Shown here piece by piece: positions 1 through 8,219 of a DNA stretch of 64,000 nucleotides. Made by a program: the position numbers and the translations under genes. Position 1 is the stretch's first letter, and every line of letters starts with the position of its first letter. The stretch is from the NCBI RefSeq assembly GCF_003957745.1, contig NZ_CP020373.1, positions 1,240,001 to 1,304,000 of the forward strand, read 5' to 3'. Source of the stretch: Shewanella khirikhana. Lineage in GTDB: Bacteria; Pseudomonadota; Gammaproteobacteria; Enterobacterales; Shewanellaceae. A model generated the notes under the pieces. The model saw only the letters and a list, made by a program, of their open reading frames with translations. It did not search any database and had not been told where the DNA came from.

Positions 1-1
1 G

Positions 2-1654
2 CTGAGTCTAGGTTCAGACAATCTGCGTACTTTCTCCGGCTTCAGCTCGGGCCCTATGATGGACTCGGGTGAGCTTCTGTATCGTGTGTCGCTGCAACAG
101 CACAATCAGGATGGTTTCCGCGACAACCTGTTCCTTGACCGCTCCGACACCAACGAGCGTGATGAACTGAGCCTGAGAACCAAGGTGCGTTGGTACGCAA
201 GCGATAACACCCAGGTGGATTTTACCCTGCTGCATGCCGACTTTGACAACGGCTACGATGCCTGGACGCTGGACAACAACGGCTTTAATACCCTGACCGA
301 TCAGCCCGGCGTGGATGCCCAGCGCACCACTGGGATTGGCCTTAAGCTCAATTACGACGGTTTCAGTTCTGCCGAACTGACCTCGCTCACCAGCTTTGCC
401 GGCACCGACCACAGACACGCCTACGACGGTGACTGGGCCAACCCAGAATATTGGGCCAGCCGCGAGTGCGAAGCCTATGACGATAACTGGAACGTGATTG
501 GCACCGAGCCCTGCGTGTACGACTACACCTGGGATAAGCGCGGCGATCGCACTACGGTATCCCAGGAATTTCGTCTGGCGAGTAAAGAAGAAGGGCGCAT
601 TTTTGGCGGCAGCACTGACTGGCTGCTGGGCCTTTACGGCATGCAGTTGAATGAAGACAACGATCTCACTTCTTTCTACAACGGCTGGGCTGATGAAACC
701 CTGCGCTCCGAGTACGATGCCCGTAACCTGGCGGTGTTTGGTCAGCTCGATACTGACTTTGGCGATGGCCTGAATCTGTCGGTGGGAGCCCGGGTTGAGC
801 GCCGCGATGCCGATTACGTGGATGATGCCGGAGATGCCTTCAGCCCGTCCGAAACCATGTGGGGTGGTCATATCGCCCTTGGCAAGCAGCTTAATGACAG
901 CCATAACCTCTATGGCCGCATTGCCCGTGGTTACAAGGCCGGTGGTTTTAATATGTCGCTGCCGGCCGAGTTTGCCGACAAAAAAGAGTTTGATACCGAA
1001 GTCCTGTACAACTACGAAATAGGTCTCAAATCCAGCTTCCTCGATGGCAACCTGGGCACCAATCTGGCAGTCTTCTTCATGGATAGGCAGGATCAGCAGG
1101 TTTCTGCATCGCAGCAGGACCCTGAGCGGCCACAGCGTTTTATCCTGTTTACTGAAAATGCCGGCAGCTCAACCAATTATGGCGCCGAGCTCGATGCCAA
1201 CTGGTACGCCACCGACAATCTGCATTTTTATGGCAGCCTGGGCTACCTCAAGGCCGAGTACGGTGATTACAGCTATCAGGACAAATACGGCACTGTGGTT
1301 GATCTCAGCGGCCGTGAACTGGCCCACGCGCCAAACTGGACCTGGTCTGTGGGTGCCACCTGGCGTGCCGACAGCGGCTTTTTCGCCAATCTCAATGCCA
1401 ATGGCAAGAGCAAGTTCTACTATTCTGACTCCAATGACTCAGTGTCAGAGGCGTATTCTGTGCTCAATGCCCGCGCCGGTTATGAAGGCGATACCTGGTC
1501 TGTGTATCTGTGGGGCCGTAACCTGCTTGATGAGCAATACGGTGTCCGTGGCTTCTACTTCGGTAACGAGCCAGACAATGGCTGGGCCGATAAGCAGTAT
1601 ATCCGCTATGGCGACCCACGCAGCGTGGGCCTGACTGTGGATGTCAGACTCTAA
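2..1654 (+). CDS. TonB-dependent outer membrane receptor, 3' part
   Basis: The frame is open to the left edge of the window, so the N-terminal signal peptide, TonB box and most of the plug are missing. The visible ~550 residues alternate short beta strands with long Asp/Asn/Tyr-rich loops, as in the 22-strand barrel of TonB-dependent receptors. A loop near nucleotides 460-520 carries two Cys about 17 residues apart, possibly disulfide bonded. The C-terminus ends with a typical last strand (GLTVDVRL). Three genes follow in the same direction: a YkoF/MTH1187-like protein, a PnuC-family permease and a kinase. That neighbourhood suggests thiamine as the ligand, by analogy with receptor-PnuT-kinase clusters known for thiamine; the ligand is inferred, not seen. 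Any TPP riboswitch would lie left of the window. Confidence 0.9.
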   Translation: MSLGSDNLRTFSGFSSGPMMDSGELLYRVSLQQHNQDGFRDNLFLDRSDTNERDELSLRTKVRWYASDNTQVDFTLLHADFDNGYDAWTLDNNGFNTLTDQPGVDAQRTTGIGLKLNYDGFSSAELTSLTSFAGTDHRHAYDGDWANPEYWASRECEAYDDNWNVIGTEPCVYDYTWDKRGDRTTVSQEFRLASKEEGRIFGGSTDWLLGLYGMQLNEDNDLTSFYNGWADETLRSEYDARNLAVFGQLDTDFGDGLNLSVGARVERRDADYVDDAGDAFSPSETMWGGHIALGKQLNDSHNLYGRIARGYKAGGFNMSLPAEFADKKEFDTEVLYNYEIGLKSSFLDGNLGTNLAVFFMDRQDQQVSASQQDPERPQRFILFTENAGSSTNYGAELDANWYATDNLHFYGSLGYLKAEYGDYSYQDKYGTVVDLSGRELAHAPNWTWSVGATWRADSGFFANLNANGKSKFYYSDSNDSVSEAYSVLNARAGYEGDTWSVYLWGRNLLDEQYGVRGFYFGNEPDNGWADKQYIRYGDPRSVGLTVDVRL

Positions 1655-1680
1655 ACCAGACGGCAATTTATCTTTTATCC

Positions 1681-1696
1681 GGCGCCTACGGGCGCC
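1681..1696 (+). other. GC-rich hairpin with UACG loop between receptor and next gene
   Basis: A perfect 6-bp inverted repeat (GGCGCC / GGCGCC) closes on a TACG loop, an extra-stable tetraloop type. It sits 27 bases after the receptor stop and just before the ribosome binding site (GGGAG at 1699-1703) of the next gene. There is no T-run, so it is not a normal terminator. It could mark the 3' end of a processed receptor mRNA or dampen downstream expression. Confidence 0.5.
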
Positions 1697-1711
1697 GTGG
1701 GAGACAAGCAC

Positions 1712-1972
1712 ATGAAACTCACCGCTGAAATCAGCATGTATCCCCTGCATGAGAACTACGTTGAACCTATTCGCTGGTTTATCGGGCGCCTGGACAGCTA
1801 TCCCGGCATCACCCGTCGTACCAACGCCATGGCAACCCAGGTACAGGGCGACTATCAGGAGGTGATGACCATGCTCGCCACTGAGATGCAAGCGGCCCAT
1901 GAGAAGTTCGGCAAGGCCGTGTTTGTGTGCAAGTTCATCGGCGGAGCCCTGGACTTGTCCCACTCGGAGTAA
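1712..1972 (+). CDS. MTH1187/YkoF-like (DUF77, COG0011) thiamine-binding family protein
   Basis: This 86-residue protein begins MKLTAEISMYPL and matches the small ferredoxin-like MTH1187/YkoF family, whose members bind thiamine or its HMP moiety. No signal peptide is visible, so it should act in the cytoplasm. The ATG at 1712 is preferred over an in-frame GTG at 1697 because GGGAG (1699-1703) is well placed before it and the family starts close to this Met. It lies between the receptor and the permease gene, only 3 bases before the latter, so it is surely co-transcribed. Its position supports a role in binding or sensing the imported vitamin. The family call is fairly firm; the ligand is inferred from family and context. 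Confidence 0.8.
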   Translation: MKLTAEISMYPLHENYVEPIRWFIGRLDSYPGITRRTNAMATQVQGDYQEVMTMLATEMQAAHEKFGKAVFVCKFIGGALDLSHSE

Positions 1973-1975
1973 GGC

Positions 1976-2623
1976 ATGCAAGCGGATTTTTGGGGCTGGA
2001 TTGGCGGCGCCCTGCACAGCGCCTTCGGTGAAATGCAGGCATTGTCAGTATGGGAAGCCGTGGCCGTGGTGTTGGCGCTGGCCTACCTGCTGCTGGCCAT
2101 GAAACGCAACCGACTTTGCTGGGCGGCGGCCTTTGCCAGTACAGCCATCTACACAGTGCTGTTTTACGAAGTGGCGCTATTGATGGAGTCGGCGCTCAAT
2201 GTGTACTACATGGCGATGGCCGTTTACGGCTATTGGCTGTGGCAGAAAGAAGATGCCGACACCTTAAAGGTCAGCAGTTGGCCGCTCTCAAGGCATCTGC
2301 TTATTATTGCGCTGACCACATTGGCATCCCTTGGCTGCGGTTATCTGATGGCCAATTACACCCAGGCATCTTTCCCGTATCTGGATGCGGCCACCACCTG
2401 TTTCGCGGTGATGACCACTTATCTGGTGGCCAAAAAGGTGCTCGAGAACTGGCTCTACTGGGTGGTGATAGATGTGGTATCGATTTATCTCTATCTCAGC
2501 AAAGGGCTGATGATGACCTCTTTGCTGTTCGTGCTCTACGTGGGCCTGGCTGTGGCGGGTTACTTTGTCTGGCGCGCCGCGCTGGCTGAGCAGCGTGAGC
2601 CTGCATTGGCGCTTGAGTCCTGA
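1976..2623 (+). CDS. pnuT: PnuC/PnuT-family vitamin permease (probable thiamine transporter)
   Basis: 215 residues with about seven hydrophobic segments. An aromatic stretch around residues 77-92 (YYMAMAVYGYWLWQK) resembles the Trp-rich substrate motif of PnuC-type facilitators, which move riboside-like vitamins and trap them by phosphorylation inside. PnuC proper carries nicotinamide riboside and PnuT carries thiamine; the neighbours here (YkoF-like protein, kinase with no NadR features) favour thiamine. The gene starts 3 bases after the previous stop, with GGAG-TAAGG just upstream. Its TGA overlaps the ATG of the kinase gene (TGATG), so transport and phosphorylation are translationally coupled. 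Family certain, substrate inferred. Confidence 0.85.
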   Translation: MQADFWGWIGGALHSAFGEMQALSVWEAVAVVLALAYLLLAMKRNRLCWAAAFASTAIYTVLFYEVALLMESALNVYYMAMAVYGYWLWQKEDADTLKVSSWPLSRHLLIIALTTLASLGCGYLMANYTQASFPYLDAATTCFAVMTTYLVAKKVLENWLYWVVIDVVSIYLYLSKGLMMTSLLFVLYVGLAVAGYFVWRAALAEQREPALALES

Positions 2624-3621
2624 TGAGTCAATCCGCTGATTTTACCAACTGCTGCCCCTGGGAAACCCCGGGGGTACGCGCATTTGTGGCGCACACCCTG
2701 GGTGAAGAGACGCTGACGCAGGCGCGCTTCCGTGCGCTTACCCAAGGGCTTAGCAACGATAACGCCTTGATTGAGGCCGGAGGCCACGCCTGGGTGCTGC
2801 GGATTAATCGCGATGAGAGCAGTGTATTTTGTCAGCGAGCCTTTGAGGCAGACAACTGGCAATTGGCGGCGAGGGCAGGGTTGGCGCCGCCGCTGCTGGG
2901 GATGAGCGATGACGGCCGCTGCTATTTATCAGCCAGGCTCGAACACGGTGACTGGCCACAGAAATACGCTGAAATTCCCGCCTCAGGTTTCAGGCATTTT
3001 GCAACGCTCAGCGCGCCCGGTAACAGTGTTTGTCCGGGTCTTGATGAAACCAGCGACGCGGGCTTATTGCTCGCGCTTCTAAAAGGCTTACAACAGCTGC
3101 CAACCCCCGCCAATCCCAAGGGCTTTGCTGCCCAGTGGCAGGATTACCAGCGGGCGCTGGATGAAGGCTTGCCCCGCTGGCAACACTGCCAGGAGTGGCG
3201 CCGGGCGCAGCGGCAACTGGCATCTTGCTCGCAGGCGATCCAGAGCGCGCTGCAGCGCATCGAGCATAAGCCGTTTGCTTTGCAATACAGCCACCGCGAC
3301 CTTACGCCCCATAACCTGCTCTGCCACGGTGGCAAGCTGTATTGCATCGACTTTGAGTATGCCTGTGCATCCCACCCGCTGTGGGATCTTGCCGCAGTGC
3401 TTGCCTCCCATCGGCTGACTGCCGATGCCCAATTGGCGCTCGTTCATGGGTACCTTTATTTTCACCCGCAGCTCGATCAGGACGATGCACCACTGATTGT
3501 CGATGCGGTGGCCCTGCATTGGTATTTTGGCGCCATCTGGGCGCTATTAATGGCAGGGCAAAGTGGTGACAATAATTATCTTTCTTGGTTTTACAGATAC
3601 TTACAATTAGCGGTAAGTTGA
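2623..3621 (+). CDS. APH/choline-kinase-fold kinase, probable thiamine kinase
   Basis: 332 residues of the aminoglycoside phosphotransferase / choline kinase fold. The catalytic loop HRDLTPHN is visible at about residues 224-231 (Asp226 as base, Asn231 for metal) and the metal-binding Asp in CIDFEY at about 243. Thiamine kinase (ThiK/YcfN) belongs to this fold. Its start codon shares a base with the stop of the permease gene, the last step of the cluster: import of the free vitamin followed by phosphorylation traps it in the cell. It is longer than E. coli ThiK (about 274 residues), so a related small-alcohol substrate cannot be excluded. Confidence 0.8.
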   Translation: MSQSADFTNCCPWETPGVRAFVAHTLGEETLTQARFRALTQGLSNDNALIEAGGHAWVLRINRDESSVFCQRAFEADNWQLAARAGLAPPLLGMSDDGRCYLSARLEHGDWPQKYAEIPASGFRHFATLSAPGNSVCPGLDETSDAGLLLALLKGLQQLPTPANPKGFAAQWQDYQRALDEGLPRWQHCQEWRRAQRQLASCSQAIQSALQRIEHKPFALQYSHRDLTPHNLLCHGGKLYCIDFEYACASHPLWDLAAVLASHRLTADAQLALVHGYLYFHPQLDQDDAPLIVDAVALHWYFGAIWALLMAGQSGDNNYLSWFYRYLQLAVS

Positions 3622-3683
3622 GGGATTTGCAGCTCTGGCCACCCTTGGTAACCTTGAGCCAGACTGATGTGGAAGGATCCCCA

Positions 3684-4559
3684 ATGAAATCTCGAGTCAT
3701 TTTTACCCTGATGCTGGTGTTTACCCTGGCGGCATGCTCCACCAAAATGAGCTACTACTTCCTCGATTGGGCCATCGAGTGGGAGCTGGACGACTATGTC
3801 AGCTTCGATAAAAGCCAGCAGCAGGCGTTCGACAAGGTATTGGATGAGTTTATCCTTTGGCATCAAAAGGATGAATTGCCTCGCTATGTGGCGCAGCTCG
3901 ATAACCTTAAAGCCCAGATGCAGTCCAACACCCTCACACCCACGCTTTGGGCCGACCATGTGAACTACGCCCAATCCCATTGGTTCAGACTGTTTGACCA
4001 CGTGTTTGACGGCATTTTGCCGATTATCCAAAGCCTGTCTGACAAGCAGGTGGAGCACCTTATCGCCAAACTCAAAGAAGACGAAGCCGAAACTGTGGCT
4101 GAGTATGCCGGTAAGAGTCAGGCAGAGCTGGTCAAAGACTCCGATAAGCGCCTCGAAGAGCGGGCCGAAAAGTGGCTTGGCAAGCTGAGCGACAAGCAAA
4201 AGGCGATGATCCATGACTCCAACACCACCCGGCTGGCAACCCTGGATATGTGGCTTGAATACCGCCATGAATGGCTCAGGCAGTTCGAGCAGGCACTCAG
4301 GCAGCGCAGCGACACCGAGCAGCTCGCCAGCCGCTTGCGCCAATTGATGACGGCGCCACATACCCTGCGCTCACAGGCGCATCAGGACGCTATCCGTGTC
4401 AATCAGGAGAACTTTGGTCGTCTGGTGATGGACATCTACCGGGATCTGTCCGATAAACAACGTAAGAAGCTGTGGCGCGAATATGACGCCCTGACAGAAG
4501 ACTTGCGTGAATTAGCACAGGAAGCGGCCCAGGAATTGGATGCCGTCAGCGGGGAATGA
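3684..4559 (+). CDS. DUF6279-type lipoprotein
   Basis: A 291-residue lipoprotein. The first 18 residues form a signal peptide ending in the lipobox LAAC with Cys18. The rest is helical, highly charged and Trp-rich (DWAIEWELDDYV follows the anchor), as in the DUF6279 family found in many gammaproteobacteria. ATG 3684 is chosen because GGAAGGA lies at 3671-3677 and the lipobox then has normal spacing; a GTG 99 bases upstream would overlap the kinase gene and destroy the signal peptide. Function unknown. It probably has its own promoter, since 62 bases separate it from the kinase gene. Confidence 0.85.
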   Translation: MKSRVIFTLMLVFTLAACSTKMSYYFLDWAIEWELDDYVSFDKSQQQAFDKVLDEFILWHQKDELPRYVAQLDNLKAQMQSNTLTPTLWADHVNYAQSHWFRLFDHVFDGILPIIQSLSDKQVEHLIAKLKEDEAETVAEYAGKSQAELVKDSDKRLEERAEKWLGKLSDKQKAMIHDSNTTRLATLDMWLEYRHEWLRQFEQALRQRSDTEQLASRLRQLMTAPHTLRSQAHQDAIRVNQENFGRLVMDIYRDLSDKQRKKLWREYDALTEDLRELAQEAAQELDAVSGE

Positions 4560-4591
4560 CCTGATTGGGTGGGGAAGCTCAAACCCTCTAC

Positions 4592-4625
4592 GCTGATTTG
4601 ATAAACATGCTGATTTGATAAACAT
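4592..4625 (+). repeat. Perfect 17-bp tandem duplication in an intergenic region
   Basis: The 17-mer GCTGATTTGATAAACAT occurs twice in perfect tandem (4592-4608 and 4609-4625) in the 167-base gap between the lipoprotein and DoxX genes. It looks like a recent slip duplication; no protein is encoded there. Confidence 0.85.
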
Positions 4626-4726
4626 TCGGCGCCGCTGAAATAAACTTCTGCTACTGCGGGTCTTTAAGGCAAAGCAACTTATGTTGCGACAGACGCAAAT
4701 AACGCACACCAGGCTGCGAGGACCCC

Positions 4727-5323
4727 ATGCTGCAACTTATTCAAAAGCTCAACACCCAGGGCCGTCATATTGGTGACGCCCTTGCCCCTTTGGCACTCAG
4801 GCTCTATCTGGCACCGGTTCTGATGCAGGCCGGTTACAACAAGCTGGCACATTTTGAAGATACCGCTGCCTGGTTTGGTAATCCCGATTGGGGATTGGGA
4901 CTGCCGTTTCCGTCTCTAATGGCTGGCCTTGCCGCCGGCACTGAGTTTTTTGGTGCCATCCTGTTGCTTCTGGGGCTGTTTACCCGACTTATCTCGATCC
5001 CTCTGATGGTAACCATGTTGGTGGCCGCTTTTACCGTGCACTGGCAAAATGGCTGGCTTGCCATTGCCGACCCCTCCAGCTGGCTTGCCAATGAGCAGGT
5101 GATGCAGTCCGCCGAGCGTTTGTCCCGTGCCAAAGAGATACTGCAGGAATACGGGAATTACGACTATCTCACCGGCAGCGGCAACTTTGTGGTGCTCAAT
5201 AATGGTATCGAGTTTGCCATCACTTATTTTGCCATGTTGCTGGCGCTGTTTGCCCTGGGCGGTGGCCGCTACACCAGTATCGACTGGTACGTGGGCAAGC
5301 GTTTTGGCCTGACCAGAGACTGA
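4727..5323 (+). CDS. DoxX-family membrane protein, HvfX-like
   Basis: 198 residues with four to five membrane segments. Residues 45-60 (AWFGNPDWGLGLPFP) and a later HWQNGWLAIADPSSWL stretch closely resemble HvfX, the DoxX-family protein of copper-binding RiPP (bufferin-type) clusters. The usual partners HvfA (precursor), HvfB (DUF692) and HvfC are not adjacent here, so this copy stands alone. DoxX proteins are quinone-linked membrane proteins of mostly unknown reaction. Start ATG 4727 follows a GCGAGGA ribosome site. A good terminator follows at 5363. Confidence 0.85.
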   Translation: MLQLIQKLNTQGRHIGDALAPLALRLYLAPVLMQAGYNKLAHFEDTAAWFGNPDWGLGLPFPSLMAGLAAGTEFFGAILLLLGLFTRLISIPLMVTMLVAAFTVHWQNGWLAIADPSSWLANEQVMQSAERLSRAKEILQEYGNYDYLTGSGNFVVLNNGIEFAITYFAMLLALFALGGGRYTSIDWYVGKRFGLTRD

Positions 5324-5362
5324 CATAACAGGGCTTGCCAAGCCCCTGCAATGGACATCCCG

Positions 5363-5395
5363 AAAATCCCGTACGCCGGTGGCGGCGGGATTTTT
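5363..5395 (+). terminator. Rho-independent terminator of the DoxX gene
   Basis: AAAATCCCG pairs with CGGGATTTTT around a GC-rich inner hairpin (CGCC-GGT-GGCG), followed by a T-rich tract. Confidence 0.75.
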
Positions 5396-5444
5396 GCGTT
5401 TTTCATGCTATGCTGGCGCCATGCATGATAAAGAGGATAAATCA

Positions 5445-5993
5445 TTGGATGCCTTAACCTTATTGACTACCCGTCAGTCCTGTCCACGGCTGTTGGCGCC
5501 GGCGCCGGATGCGGCTCAGCTGAAGCTTATTTTGGATGCGGCGGTGCGGGTGCCAGATCACGGTGCCCTCAATCCCTGGGAGTTTATTATTGCCGAAGCT
5601 GAGGGACTGTCGCGGCTCGGGGAAATATTCGTCGAGGCAGCCAAAGCCAACGGTGGCGATGAGGCGTTTTTGACCAAGGCCGAAGGCATGCCCAAGCGGG
5701 CGCCCATGGTGATCACCGTGGTGGCCAAGACTCAGGCGCATCCCAAGGTGCCAGTGCTCGAGCAGCAAATTGCTGCAGGCTGCGCCGCCATGGCAATGCA
5801 GCAGGCCGCCTTTGCGCTGGGACTCGGCGCCATTTGGCGTACCGGTGATTTTGCGTTCGATCGCAAGGTGCATCAGGCGCTGGGGCTTGGTGACGATGAC
5901 CAAATCGTCGGCTTTTTGTATCTGGGTACGCCAGCGGTGGATGCCCCTATCAAGGCGCCGCGGGACCCAAGCCCATACGTGCGTTATCTGTAA
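5445..5993 (+). CDS. ydjA: YdjA-type FMN nitroreductase
   Basis: Small nitroreductase-fold oxidoreductase related to E. coli YdjA. Family motifs visible: an N-terminal DALTLLTTRQS for FMN contact, PDHGALNPWEF, APMVITVVAK, AAGCAAMAMQQAAFALG, and the C-terminal GFLYLGTP. The likely start is TTG 5445: it has AGAGG at 5432-5436 and gives 182 residues, against 183 for E. coli YdjA, with the equivalent first residues. An ATG at 5421 would add eight residues but lies where transcription should begin, since a TATGCT -10-like box is at 5409-5414. Natural substrate unknown. Confidence 0.9.
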   Translation: MDALTLLTTRQSCPRLLAPAPDAAQLKLILDAAVRVPDHGALNPWEFIIAEAEGLSRLGEIFVEAAKANGGDEAFLTKAEGMPKRAPMVITVVAKTQAHPKVPVLEQQIAAGCAAMAMQQAAFALGLGAIWRTGDFAFDRKVHQALGLGDDDQIVGFLYLGTPAVDAPIKAPRDPSPYVRYL

Positions 5994-6087
5994 CTGAATC
6001 AGCAGATAATAGAATCTGCGTTAAGATAGCTGGCAAGCTCCTGATAAGCGTTGCCGCTAAGCGCTGACAGCCTGCTCAGATAGCAAC

Positions 6088-6113
6088 AAAAAAGGCCCGT
6101 TTGGGCCTTTTTT
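6088..6113. terminator. Bidirectional terminator between ydjA and the ODP-like gene
   Basis: AAAAAAGGCCC-GTTT-GGGCCTTTTTT forms a GGCCC stem with A/T runs on both sides, placed between converging genes. Confidence 0.9.
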
Positions 6114-6241
6114 GTCTTTCGCGGTGAGCTTGTTTGCGAGGCGCTTTCTTGCCTTATTCCACGGCGGCAGAGCTTGAGGATTACTATTACGGCAAAGTCT
6201 GGCTGTTAGTATGACGGCAGTGCCCGGAAGGCGCTGCCTTG

Positions 6242-6973
6242 TTAGAGGGCAATGCCCACTTCCAGCGCGTCGAACCAATCCAGAAACTGCTTTACCTGCT
6301 GGCCTTTGAAAATCCGCCCGTGCTGCGGGCACATGTACTGAATATCCAGCTCACGCATGCGGCTGACCCAGTTGCTCTTGGCGCGGTTTGACGGCATCCA
6401 GCGGCGGTGGAAGTAGTCCATTTTACTGACGTGGCTGGCAAAGTCGTCCACAAAAATATCGGCCTCGGCAGGTTCGAGCGCGGCGCCCACATCCCCGGAC
6501 ATCAGCACCTTAGCTACAGGGTCGTACACATGGAAGTTGCCCGAGGCGTGCAGGTAATGGGCAGGAATAAACTGCAGCTCCACCTCGCCAACCAGCAATT
6601 TGCCACCTTTATCCTTGATGGGCTCGTAACTGATGTTGTTCATGCCGAAGTGACGAATAAAGCCTTCCCACAGCCAGGGCGCAAACAGTTTGGCCTTGGG
6701 CAGGGTTTGGTCCCACAGCCCCAGAGACGAAATGATATCGGGGTCCTGATGCGAGGCAAAAAGGTAAGTCAGTTGCTCCAGCGGCAGATGGCGCACCAGA
6801 CTCGCCAGCATGGGAGCAAAGAGTTCAATGCCGCCCGGATCCATCAGTAATGATTGATTGCCGCTTTGGACCAGATACTGGTTGGTGTCGATGATTTTTT
6901 CGTTTTTCTCGGGATCGCGACCGAAATACAGCCACTTGTGTGTTGGCGTCTCTACCAGCAGTTGGGTTTTCAT
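6242..6973 (-). CDS. ODP-like diiron protein, metallo-beta-lactamase fold (flavodiiron core without flavodoxin)
   Basis: 243 residues covering only the beta-lactamase-like core of flavodiiron proteins; the flavodoxin domain is absent. Likely metal ligands are SHQDPD at 74-79 (His75, Asp77, Asp79; classic flavodiiron enzymes have Glu at the second position), His139 in PAHYLH, Asp161 in MSGDVG and His218 in PQHGRIF. Such stand-alone cores are called oxygen-binding diiron proteins (ODP) and in Treponema work with CheA-type signalling. The gene lies 15 bases behind one encoding a chemoreceptor-tip-like protein, so the two form an operon and probably a sensor unit. Oxygen, NO or redox sensing is inferred. 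Confidence 0.85.
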   Translation of the reverse strand: MKTQLLVETPTHKWLYFGRDPEKNEKIIDTNQYLVQSGNQSLLMDPGGIELFAPMLASLVRHLPLEQLTYLFASHQDPDIISSLGLWDQTLPKAKLFAPWLWEGFIRHFGMNNISYEPIKDKGGKLLVGEVELQFIPAHYLHASGNFHVYDPVAKVLMSGDVGAALEPAEADIFVDDFASHVSKMDYFHRRWMPSNRAKSNWVSRMRELDIQYMCPQHGRIFKGQQVKQFLDWFDALEVGIAL

Positions 6974-6988
6974 GGTTAATCCTTAACG

Positions 6989-7600
6989 TCAGTGAGAATC
7001 AAACAGGCGAATGGCGGTATCGACACGTTCGCGAATTTGCGCAGCAACGGTATCGACCTTATTGGCAACGTCCACAAAAATGGCCTGGAAACGGCCGTCA
7101 ACCCGGCAGGCCTCGACCCGGCAAATGCTGGCGAGCGCATTGGCGCTGCGAAGGTTTTGCTTTAAGTCCATCAGTTGCACCTGCATTTTGCTGAGCACCT
7201 GATTAAAGTCGCTCTCAAGCCTGGCGTAGTTGTCTTCGGTGGCATAAATGGCGCCTTCCATGCTGTAGGCGTAGGCGGCGTTACCGGCTTTGTCGCGGGC
7301 GGCGTGAAAATAGTGCAGGGCGGTGGCGGTGCGGGCGGTGTGGGTTGCCAGCTTACTGGCATCCTTGGCCAGTTGGTTGATTTCATTGGCGGCTCTTTTG
7401 GTGTAGCCCGCCAGCTCATCAATGTAGTGGGTGAGCGCCTTGAAACCGAGTGCCGCACTGCCAATCCGGCTTGAGGCGGCCTGGGCATTACTGGCGGTGA
7501 GATTGATTTCTTTACAGCAGGCGAGGGTGTGATTGAGCTCGGCGGCCACCATGGCGGCGGTGACGTAATAAGGCCTGCTTCCCTGAGAAATTGTCTTCAT
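6989..7600 (-). CDS. Soluble all-helical protein resembling a chemoreceptor (MCP) signalling tip
   Basis: 203 residues with no signal peptide or membrane segment. Residues 31-78 contain INLTASNAQAASSRIGSAAL, then GFKALTHYIDELAGYTKRAA and NEINQL. These align by eye with the MCP hairpin tip (INILALNAAVEAARAGEQGR, then GFAVVA), but the conserved Glu and second Arg of the tip are replaced. The remainder is predicted long helices. ATG 7600 is chosen because GGGAGGGG precedes it by about 8 bases; an upstream in-frame ATG has no such site. It is the first gene of an operon with the ODP-like protein. It may carry redox signals to a CheA/CheW-like partner, but the degenerate tip makes this uncertain. 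Confidence 0.75.
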   Translation of the reverse strand: MKTISQGSRPYYVTAAMVAAELNHTLACCKEINLTASNAQAASSRIGSAALGFKALTHYIDELAGYTKRAANEINQLAKDASKLATHTARTATALHYFHAARDKAGNAAYAYSMEGAIYATEDNYARLESDFNQVLSKMQVQLMDLKQNLRSANALASICRVEACRVDGRFQAIFVDVANKVDTVAAQIRERVDTAIRLFDSH

Positions 7601-7709
7601 CGCCAAATCCCCTCCCGATAACGGGCAAATATCCATGCGCAACGGTATAAAGTATAGTCATAGCTTAAAATTTTGCCTGTGAAGCAAAAATTCGATAACC
7701 GGAGGCAAG

Positions 7710-8219
7710 GTGCAACCTTTTACAACCGAGAGACTGACGCTGCGTGAGTTTACTGCTGAGGATTGGCAGGAGATCCTGGCGCTGGTCAACACCCAGGACT
7801 TTATCAATAACATTGGTGACCGCGGTATTCGCGATGAAGCGGGGGCCAGGCAGTATTTGCAGGATGGCCCTATCAACAGCTATGGCACCCACGGCTTTGG
7901 CCTGTGGCGGGTGTCCCTGACTGCAGATGACCGATTTATCGGCACCTGCGGCCTTATCCGCCGCGACAGTCTGGCCGACGTGGATATAGGTTATGGACTG
8001 CTGCCCGCGTTTTATGGTCAGGGGTACGCGCTGGAGGCGGCTAACGCCTGCATGACACTTCGCAGCCGCTTTGACATCAATCAGGTGGTTGCCATAGTGA
8101 CCGAAGCCAATCTGCCTTCCAGACGACTGCTGGAGAAAATTGGCCTTGAATTTTCACACAAAATTCAGTTTGGTGAACCTGCGGAAGAACTCCTGCTTTA
8201 CAAGCTTTTAACTGATTGA
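7710..8219 (+). CDS. GNAT acetyltransferase, RimJ/RimL-like
   Basis: 169 residues of the GNAT_3 type: TERLTLREFTAEDW at the N-terminus, a central IGTCGLIRRD strand, and the acetyl-CoA loop region DIGYGLLPAFYGQGYALEAA near residues 90-110, with NLPSRRLLEKIGLEF further on. These enzymes acetylate N-terminal or side-chain amines; the substrate is unknown. The start is GTG 7710, with a strong GGAGG site at 7701-7705. It is transcribed divergently from the MCP-tip-like gene; TATA-like boxes for both directions lie at 7645-7670. Confidence 0.85.
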   Translation: MQPFTTERLTLREFTAEDWQEILALVNTQDFINNIGDRGIRDEAGARQYLQDGPINSYGTHGFGLWRVSLTADDRFIGTCGLIRRDSLADVDIGYGLLPAFYGQGYALEAANACMTLRSRFDINQVVAIVTEANLPSRRLLEKIGLEFSHKIQFGEPAEELLLYKLLTD

